Made by a program: the position numbers and the translations under genes
Shown here: positions 57,922-64,000 of the stretch, in pieces
How the letters are laid out: every line of letters starts with the position of its first letter
Position numbering within the stretch: the stretch's first letter is position 1
DNA from: Streptomyces soli
GTDB taxonomy: Bacteria > Actinomycetota > Actinomycetes > Streptomycetales > Streptomycetaceae
Direction: 5' to 3'
Length of the DNA: 64,000 bases
Assembly: GCF_003999195.1 (NCBI RefSeq)
Contig: NZ_RJVR01000254.1
Span: forward strand, 1 to 64,000
The notes under the pieces: model-generated
What the model saw: the letters and a program-made list of their open reading frames with translations, nothing else
What the model was told of the DNA's origin: nothing
The model's database searches: none

Positions 57922-59748
57922 TCAACTCCCGTACAGGGCCTCGATCTCCGGGGAGAAGGCCTGCTCTATCGACCGCCGCTTGAGCTTGCGCGACGGCGTG
58001 AGCAGGCCGAGCTCCTCGGTGAAGGAGAAGGGCAGGATACGGAAGGCGCGGATCGACTCGGCCTTGGAGACCTGGGTGTTGGCGGCGCTGACCGCCCGCC
58101 GCACCTCGGCCTCCAGGTCGGGGTCGCGCACCAGCTCGACCGGGTCGGTGGCCATCGCCTTGTTGCGGAGCCGCAGCCAGTGCCGCACCGCTTCGGGGTC
58201 GAGGGTCACCAGCGCGGCGACGTACGGCCGGTCGTTGCCGAGCACGATGCAGTGCTCGACCAGCGGATGCTCGCGAACCCGCTCCTCCAGGACCCCCGGG
58301 GTGAGGTTCTTGCCGCTGGCGGTGACGATGAGCTCCTTCTTGCGGCCGGTGATGGTCAGGTAGCCGTGGTCGTCGATGCTGCCCAGGTCGCCGGTGTGCA
58401 GCCAGCCCTCCCGCAGCGCCGCCGCCGTCCCGTCCGGATCGCCCAGGTAGCCGGAGAAGATGCCGCCGCCGCGCAGCAGGATCTCGCCCTCATCGGTGAG
58501 CCGTAGATCCGTCCCCGGTACGGGCCGGCCCACGGTGCCGTGGCGCACCCGGCCGGGCGGGTTGACGGTGGCCGCCGAGGTGGACTCCGTGAGGCCGTAG
58601 CCCTCGTAGACCGGCACGCCGGCCCCGGCGAAGAACAGGCCCAGCCGGCGCCCCATGGTGGAGCCGCCGCTCACCGCGTTGCGGACCCGGCCGCCCATCG
58701 CGTCGCGCACCCTGCCATAGACGAGCCGGTCGAAGAACCGGTGGCTCAGCCGCAGCGCCGGGCCCGGCCCCGGCCCCTCGCCGAAGGCCTTCCGTTCCCG
58801 GGCCTCGGCGTAGCGCACCGCCACCTCGACCGCCCGGTCGAAGATGTGCAGGTTCCCGTCCTGTTCGGCCTTGGCCCTGGCGGCGCCGAAGACCCGCTCG
58901 AAGACATACGGCACGGCCAGGACGAAGGTCGGCCGGAAGGTGGCCAGGTCCGGCAGCAGCGCCCCGGCGGACATGTCGGGCTGGTGGCCGATCCGTACGT
59001 CGGCTCGGACGGCCGCGACCTCCACCATGCGGCCGAAGACGTGCGCGAGCGGCAGGAAGAGCAGCGTCGAGGGGGCCTCGCCGTCGACGGGGTCGAAGAC
59101 GGCCCGCATGCCCGCGATGAGGTTGTCGCACTCGGTCATGAAGTTGGCATGGGTGAGGACGCAGCCCTGCGGTCGGCCGGTCGTCCCGGAGGTGTAGATC
59201 ACGGTCGCCACGGCGTCCGGGGTGACCGCGAGCCGGTGCCGGTGCACCAGGCTCTCCGGGATCCGCTGCCCCGCCTCGCCGAGCCGCTCCACCGCCCCGG
59301 CGTCCAGCTGCCACACCCGCGTCACGCCGTTCAGCCCGCCGATCACCGAGCCCAGCGTCATCGCGTGGTCCTCGTCCTCGACCACGCAGGCCACCACCCC
59401 GGCGTCCCGCAGGATCCAGCCGAGCTGCTCGGCGGAGGCCGTCGGGTAGACCGGCACCGGCTGGGCGCCGACCGCCCAGAGCGCGAAGTCGAAGAGCGTC
59501 CACTCGTAGCGGGTGCGGGACATGATCACGACCCGGTCCCCGAACCGTACGCCCTCCGCGAGCAGGCCCCTGGCCAGCGCCATCACCTCGTCGCGGAACC
59601 GGGCGGCGGTCACGTCCTGCCACTGGCCGGCGACTTTACGGCCGAGCTGGACGCGGTCCGGCGCCTCGGAAGCTTTTTCGAATACGGCATCGGCGAGACC
59701 ACCGACAAGAGGTGCTGTCGCCAGGGCCGGCACGGTGAACTCGCGCAC
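57922..59748 (-). CDS. Long-chain fatty-acid-CoA ligase (FadD15 type)
   Basis: The 608-residue enzyme contains ATVIYTSGTTGRPQGCVLTH (P-loop), VPYVFERVFGAARAKAEQDG, VYEGYGLTESTSA, WLHTGDLGSIDDHGYLTITG and RKKELIVTASGKNLTPGVLE, all marks of the FadD15/AMP-forming long-chain group. GTG 59748 follows AGGAG at 6 bases; the longer frame to 59856 has no ribosome site. It activates long fatty acids for lipid synthesis or degradation. Convergent with the protease gene. Confidence 0.93.
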   Translation of the reverse strand: MREFTVPALATAPLVGGLADAVFEKASEAPDRVQLGRKVAGQWQDVTAARFRDEVMALARGLLAEGVRFGDRVVIMSRTRYEWTLFDFALWAVGAQPVPVYPTASAEQLGWILRDAGVVACVVEDEDHAMTLGSVIGGLNGVTRVWQLDAGAVERLGEAGQRIPESLVHRHRLAVTPDAVATVIYTSGTTGRPQGCVLTHANFMTECDNLIAGMRAVFDPVDGEAPSTLLFLPLAHVFGRMVEVAAVRADVRIGHQPDMSAGALLPDLATFRPTFVLAVPYVFERVFGAARAKAEQDGNLHIFDRAVEVAVRYAEARERKAFGEGPGPGPALRLSHRFFDRLVYGRVRDAMGGRVRNAVSGGSTMGRRLGLFFAGAGVPVYEGYGLTESTSAATVNPPGRVRHGTVGRPVPGTDLRLTDEGEILLRGGGIFSGYLGDPDGTAAALREGWLHTGDLGSIDDHGYLTITGRKKELIVTASGKNLTPGVLEERVREHPLVEHCIVLGNDRPYVAALVTLDPEAVRHWLRLRNKAMATDPVELVRDPDLEAEVRRAVSAANTQVSKAESIRAFRILPFSFTEELGLLTPSRKLKRRSIEQAFSPEIEALYGS

Positions 59749-59904
59749 GCGTGCTCCTAGTGGGGGAATTGGAGCGTGGGTGCGTAAATTAGCCGATCTT
59801 CGGTGCCCTGTCGGCCGATAGGACCATGGGAAAGGCGAATACGCGGGGATCTTCACTGCGTGTTCGACGCACGAGCGCGATCATTGATATGGGAGGTGAC
59901 CTCC

Positions 59905-60147
59905 ATGACCACCAGGATCCGACTCCACGGAGGCCCCGGCGACGGCCTCATTCTCGGCATTGTCGTCGCCGGCGGAGGGCAGCCGCCCGAGGGCATCCTG
60001 TACGACCCGCTGGCGATCACCGTGCAGGACGCCGCCGCCCACCAGGCCTGGCCCGACAGTGCCGCGTACTACAAGCGCGTCGAGCACATCGCCGACGAGC
60101 CGTGGGACTACGAGTACGAGAGCGAGGCCACCGCCCCGCTGGAGTGA
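59905..60147 (+). CDS. Small conserved hypothetical protein
   Basis: The 80-residue protein (TTRIRLHGGPGDGLILGIVV, YDPLAITVQDAAAHQAW, YKRVEHIADEPWDYEYE) begins at ATG 59905 behind a near-perfect GGAGGTGA site at 6 bases, so it is well expressed. No domain recognised; soluble, slightly acidic. Neighbour of the SDR gene but with a 94-base gap. Confidence 0.75.
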   Translation: MTTRIRLHGGPGDGLILGIVVAGGGQPPEGILYDPLAITVQDAAAHQAWPDSAAYYKRVEHIADEPWDYEYESEATAPLE

Positions 60148-60241
60148 GACACCCTCCGCGTTCCCCGCCGCGTTCCCGGCCGCCGGAACCTCCTGGTTTG
60201 GCCGGGGCCTCGTCTGCTACGTAGAGTTCCGCCGGGAAGAG

Positions 60242-61750
60242 ATGGAACACGCGATCCACGAAACGACGGCGGGCATGACGGCGATCGACCACGGCCAGAG
60301 CATCACAGCGCAGCAGGAGCAGGTCCCGGGTATCGACCCGGCACGCCTGGAGCTGTGCCTGAGTGTGCTCAAGGAGCTCGACGAGCTGCCGGTCGACCAC
60401 CCGGACGCCATCGCCGTCCGCCTGGCCACCGCCGGCATCTACCGGTCGGTGAAGCAGCGCCGCCGCCAGGAGCGCCGGGCCGCCAAGACGGCCAACGACA
60501 AGTCGGTCACCGAGGCCACCGCGACCGGCTCGGCCGAGCGGATCGACGACGAGACGGAAGGCCTGCTGCCGAGCTCGTCGGTCAGCGGCGAGATCGCCGG
60601 GATCCTGGAGCGGCCGCGCTCCTGCTACATCTGCAAGACCCGCTACGTCGAGGTGGACGCCTTCTACCACCAGCTCTGCCAGGCCTGCGCGCACGAGAAC
60701 CGCGCCAAGCGCGAGGCACGTACGGATCTCAGCGGCAAGCGCGCTCTGCTCACCGGCGGTCGCGCGAAGATCGGCATGTACATCGCGTTGCGCCTGCTGC
60801 GCGACGGCGCGCACACCACCATCACCACTCGCTTCCCCAATGACGCGATCCGCCGCTTCAAGGCGATGCCGGACAGCGCCGAGTGGATCCACCGCCTCAG
60901 GATCATCGGCATCGACCTGCGCGACCCGGCGCAGGTCGTGGCGCTGGCCGACTCGGTGGCCGCGCAGGGCCCGCTGGACATCCTGATCAACAACGCGGCG
61001 CAGACCGTACGCCGCTCCCCCCAGGCGTACGCGGAGCTGGTGTCCGCCGAGTCGGCGCCGCTACCGGCCGGGGAGCTGCCCGCCTCCGAGGTCATCGGCA
61101 CCTTCGGCAGCGGTGCCCAGGCCGCCCTGCCCGGCCCGCGCCGGGACGACGCGCTGACCGCCCAGGACGTCACCGCGCTCGCGCTGACCACCGGCTCGGC
61201 CACGCCGGCCCGTATCGAGGCCGGCACCGCGATCGACGCGGGCGGCCTGGTGCCGGACCTGACCCCCGTCAACAGCTGGATCCAGAAGGTCGACGAGGTC
61301 GACCCGGTGGAGCTGCTCGAAGTGCAGCTGTGCAATGTCACGGCGCCCTTCGTCCTGGTCAGCCGGCTGCGCCCGGCGATGGCGGCCTCCGCGGCCCGCC
61401 GGAAGTACGTCGTGAACGTCTCCGCCATGGAAGGCCAGTTCAGCCGCGGTTACAAGGGCCCCGGCCACCCGCACACCAACATGGCCAAGGCCGCGCTGAA
61501 CATGCTGACCCGCACCAGCGCCCAGGAGATGCTGGAGTCCGACGGCATCCTGATGACCGCCGTCGACACCGGCTGGATCACCGACGAGCGCCCGCACCCC
61601 GACAAGATGCGGCTGGCCACCGAGGGCTTCCACGCCCCCCTGGACCTGGTCGACGGCGCCGCCCGCGTCTACGACCCGATCGTCCGCGGCGAGGCCGGCG
61701 AGGACCTGTACGGCTGCTTCCTGAAGGACTACTCGCCCTCCGCCTGGTAG
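60242..61750 (+). CDS. SDR oxidoreductase with N-terminal zinc-ribbon-like segment
   Basis: The 502-residue protein is about twice a normal SDR. Residues 1-100 are helical; a C-x2-C ... C-x2-C cluster (SCYICKTRYVEVDAF, LCQACAHENRAK, about residues 123-145) suggests a bound zinc. The Rossmann part follows with GKRALLTGGRAKIGMYIALR (G-x3-G-x-G variant), ILINNAAQTV (N-N-A-A) and catalytic YKGPGHPHTNMAKAA region after NVSAMEGQF. The canonical Tyr-x3-Lys is seen as H-x-N-M-A-K, so the usual tyrosine may be displaced or absent. Substrate unknown. GGGAAG is close to ATG 60242. Confidence 0.8.
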   Translation: MEHAIHETTAGMTAIDHGQSITAQQEQVPGIDPARLELCLSVLKELDELPVDHPDAIAVRLATAGIYRSVKQRRRQERRAAKTANDKSVTEATATGSAERIDDETEGLLPSSSVSGEIAGILERPRSCYICKTRYVEVDAFYHQLCQACAHENRAKREARTDLSGKRALLTGGRAKIGMYIALRLLRDGAHTTITTRFPNDAIRRFKAMPDSAEWIHRLRIIGIDLRDPAQVVALADSVAAQGPLDILINNAAQTVRRSPQAYAELVSAESAPLPAGELPASEVIGTFGSGAQAALPGPRRDDALTAQDVTALALTTGSATPARIEAGTAIDAGGLVPDLTPVNSWIQKVDEVDPVELLEVQLCNVTAPFVLVSRLRPAMAASAARRKYVVNVSAMEGQFSRGYKGPGHPHTNMAKAALNMLTRTSAQEMLESDGILMTAVDTGWITDERPHPDKMRLATEGFHAPLDLVDGAARVYDPIVRGEAGEDLYGCFLKDYSPSAW

Positions 61751-61825
61751 TTCCGGCTGGTAGCTCCGGCAGCTCCACGAGAGGCCGCCGCGCGCCCCGT
61801 CGCCTCAGGGTCTAGGCTCTGGATC

Positions 61826-64000
61826 ATGGGTGAGCGGCACTTCGCGCCCGACGCGCCCGAGCTTGTCCTTGAGACCGATGACGGTCAGCAGGTCATCGTC
61901 CCGGGGCGGACCTACCATGTCGGACGCGATCCGCTGAGCGAGGTCGCGTACGAGGATCCCCGGGTGTCGTGGCACCACGCGCTGCTGCGGGCCGACGACA
62001 ACGGCTGGATTCTCGAGGACAGCGGCAGCACCAACGGCACATACGCCGACGGCAAGAGCGTCCGCCAGTGGGGCGTCGGCCCCGGCAGCATGATCCGCTT
62101 CGGCCACCCGGCGGACGGCCCCTGGGCCAAGCTCAGCGGCGTCGCGCACGGTCCCGAGACGCAAGCCTTCAAGCCGGAGGCGTACGAGCCCCCCCTCACC
62201 GGCCCGGTGGCCACCGGCACCTTCCGGCAGCCCACGTCGATCCGGTCGCTGCCCGCCCGCACCGTACGGATCGGCCGCGCCGCCGACAGCGACGTGGTCG
62301 TCGATGACCTGGTGGTCTCCCGGCACCATGCCGAGCTGCGCGCGGCCCCGGGCGGCGGCTACGAGATCGTCGACCTGGGCAGCCACAACGGCACGTATCT
62401 CAACGGCCAGCCGGTCACCCGGGCCGCCATCCATGCCGGTGACATCGTCGGCATCGGGCACTCGGTCTTCCGGCTGGTCGGCGACAAGCTGGTGGAGTTC
62501 ACCGACACCGGCGAAGTCTCGCTGCAGGTCAGGGACCTTGCGGTGGAGGTCGACGGCGGCCGCAAGACACTGCTGGACCACGTCTCCTTCCCCGTCGGCG
62601 AGAAGTGCCTGCTCGCGGTGGTCGGCCCGAGCGGCTCGGGCAAGTCCACCCTCCTCAACGCCCTTACGGGGCTGCGCCCGGCGGACCACGGCACCGTGCT
62701 CTACGACGGCCGCGACCTCTACCGCGAGTACGCCGAGCTGCGCCAGCGCATCGGTCTCGTACCGCAGGACGACATCCTGCACCTGCAATTGCCGGTGCGC
62801 CGGGCCCTGGGCTACGCGGCCGAGCTGCGCTTCCCCGGCGACACCGCGAAGGCCGAGCGGCGGGCGCGGGTCGACGAGGTGATCGGCGAACTGGGCCTGG
62901 AGGCGCGGGTCGACCAGCCGATCCACAGCCTGTCGGGCGGCCAGCGCAAGCGGGTCAGCGTCGCGCTGGAGCTGCTGACCAAGCCGTCGCTGCTCTTCCT
63001 GGACGAGCCGACCTCCGGCCTGGACCCGGGCATGGACCGCTCGGTGATGAACATGCTGCGCGGCCTCGCCGACGACGGCCGCACCGTCATCGTGGTCACC
63101 CACAGCGTGCTCAGCCTCGAAGTCTGCGACCGGCTGCTCGTCATGGCGCCCGGCGGGCGGATGGCCTACTACGGCCCGCCCGAGGACGCCCTGGACTTCT
63201 TCGGATTCAAGGAGTGGCCCGAGGCTTTCGAGGCCTTCGAGAACGACCAGCAGCGCGACTGGGCCGGCCAGTACCAGGCCTCCTCACTGCACTCCAAGTA
63301 CATCGCCTCGGCCGACGACCGGCCGGGACCGGCGCCGGACTCCGCCCAGCACGGCGTCAAGCCGCCCAAGCCGCAGAGCTGGGGCGGGCAGTTGCGTACG
63401 CTGGTCCGCCGCTACACGGCCTCGCTGGTCGCCGACCGGACCTTCCTGGCCATCATGATCGCGCTTCCGTTCGTGATGGGCGCGATGGCGCACGCGCTGG
63501 CCGGGGGGAAGCTGACGGAGAAGAACGCCTTCAACGTCCTGCTGATCCTGTGCGTCGGCGGGGTGCTCACCGGCGCGGCCAACGCGGTACGTGAGCTGGT
63601 CAAGGAACGGGTGATCTATCAGCGGGAGCGGGCCGTCGGGCTGTCCCGGTCCGCGTATCTCTGCTCGAAGATCGTCGTGCTCGGAGTGATCACCGTCATC
63701 CAGGCGCTCGTGCTGACCATGGTCGGGCTCTTCGGCGTCAAACTCAGACCGCAGGGCGGCGGCGGGGTGTTCCTGCCACCGCTGGCCGAGATCGCGCTGG
63801 CCGTGGCGCTGCTGTCCTTCACGGCGATGATGCTGGGCCTGCTGGTCTCGGCACTGGTGAGCAAGGAAGAGGTCACCATGCCGCTGCTGGTGCTGCTCGC
63901 CATCGTCCAGGTGGTCTTCTGCGGCGCGCTGCTGCCGCTCAACGGGACGCCGGGACTTGAGCAGTTCGCCTGGCTGATCCCCTCCCGCTGGGCGCTCGGC
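61826..64000 (+). CDS. FHA-domain ABC transporter (ABCG/Rv1747-like), 3' end outside window
   Basis: The frame from ATG 61826 stays open to the window end (725 codons). Two FHA domains come first: YHVGRDPLSEVAYEDPRVSW then SGSTNGTYADG, and VRIGRAADSDVVVDDLVVSR then GSHNGTYLNG. An ABC domain follows with VVGPSGSGKSTLLNALTG, LSGGQRKRVSVALELLTKPS and LFLDEPTSGLD, and an ABCG-type membrane domain (FLAIMIALPFVMGAMAHAL, GVLTGAANAVRELVKERVIY, LVLLAIVQVVFCGALLPLNG). FHA domains bind phosphothreonine, so a Ser/Thr kinase likely regulates export. In mycobacteria the homologue exports a cell-wall lipid. Confidence 0.94.
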   Translation, partial: MGERHFAPDAPELVLETDDGQQVIVPGRTYHVGRDPLSEVAYEDPRVSWHHALLRADDNGWILEDSGSTNGTYADGKSVRQWGVGPGSMIRFGHPADGPWAKLSGVAHGPETQAFKPEAYEPPLTGPVATGTFRQPTSIRSLPARTVRIGRAADSDVVVDDLVVSRHHAELRAAPGGGYEIVDLGSHNGTYLNGQPVTRAAIHAGDIVGIGHSVFRLVGDKLVEFTDTGEVSLQVRDLAVEVDGGRKTLLDHVSFPVGEKCLLAVVGPSGSGKSTLLNALTGLRPADHGTVLYDGRDLYREYAELRQRIGLVPQDDILHLQLPVRRALGYAAELRFPGDTAKAERRARVDEVIGELGLEARVDQPIHSLSGGQRKRVSVALELLTKPSLLFLDEPTSGLDPGMDRSVMNMLRGLADDGRTVIVVTHSVLSLEVCDRLLVMAPGGRMAYYGPPEDALDFFGFKEWPEAFEAFENDQQRDWAGQYQASSLHSKYIASADDRPGPAPDSAQHGVKPPKPQSWGGQLRTLVRRYTASLVADRTFLAIMIALPFVMGAMAHALAGGKLTEKNAFNVLLILCVGGVLTGAANAVRELVKERVIYQRERAVGLSRSAYLCSKIVVLGVITVIQALVLTMVGLFGVKLRPQGGGGVFLPPLAEIALAVALLSFTAMMLGLLVSALVSKEEVTMPLLVLLAIVQVVFCGALLPLNGTPGLEQFAWLIPSRWALG

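Noticed and set aside
1-64000. tRNA or rRNA genes
   Set aside because: I looked for T-arm-like GGTTCGAATCC patterns and rRNA landmarks on both strands and recognised none; a covariance-model scan would be needed to exclude them.

Overview
The window is high-GC actinomycete DNA, almost certainly a Streptomyces or close relative. Codons nearly always end in G or C, many starts are GTG, and stop/start overlaps (ATGA, GTGA, TGATG) are common. Genus-typical modules are present: a complete egtABCD set, an IdeR/DmdR1-type iron box, an XRE-DUF5753 / ATPase / DUF574 methyltransferase triad, an IMP like PspAB-HtpX, and Rv1747-like FHA-ABC. No rRNA, tRNA or CRISPR array was seen.

Layout. 0-6 kb is a patchy, decaying zone: the end of a HEAT-repeat gene, a DUF5666 lipoprotein, an MFS exporter flanked by a TetR relic and a frameshifted integrase relic, a GNAT, and a mosaic ORF built from unrelated gene pieces. 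6-10.5 kb has a secreted vWA protein with a translationally coupled membrane partner, then the divergent regulator triad. 10.5-17.3 kb is a tight four-gene NRPS-independent siderophore operon facing a FhuF-type reductase across two iron boxes. 17.4-23.2 kb has a GDPD gene cut by an IS200/IS605-like end, an ABC-2 exporter, an AMP-dependent synthetase, a deazaflavin-type nitroreductase and a phosphodiester glycosidase.

23.2-32.7 kb looks like an accessory island. It carries a six-gene operon (fused peptide-ABC ATPase, two permeases, isochorismatase-like hydrolase, solute-binding lipoprotein, AHL-lactonase-like metallohydrolase) beside a broken kinase. It is bracketed by two same-direction copies of the 3' end of pspAB, only one of which belongs to an intact gene. 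32.7-44 kb returns to ordinary chromosome: pspAB-htpX, quinone oxidoreductase, glycogen-binding domain protein, two membrane proteins, a divergent pair of citrate-synthase-like genes around a palindromic operator (one fused to a DNA-binding domain), marR-MFS, Usp and thioredoxin.

44-64 kb holds a transketolase operon, ergothioneine genes egtA-B-C-D, a FUSC transporter gene with an internal deletion at two palindromes, a MarR regulator, an ornithine-lipid olsB-olsA pair, small conserved genes, a secreted serine protease, a FadD15-type ligase, a zinc-ribbon SDR, and the start of an FHA/ABCG transporter that runs off the window.

Functionally the intact modules point to iron capture, redox protection (ergothioneine, thioredoxin, deazaflavin enzyme), envelope lipid remodelling and uptake/hydrolysis of an unknown amide- or lactone-type compound. 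Between them lie at least nine gene relics, several next to strong hairpins, which shows repeated insertion and deletion.
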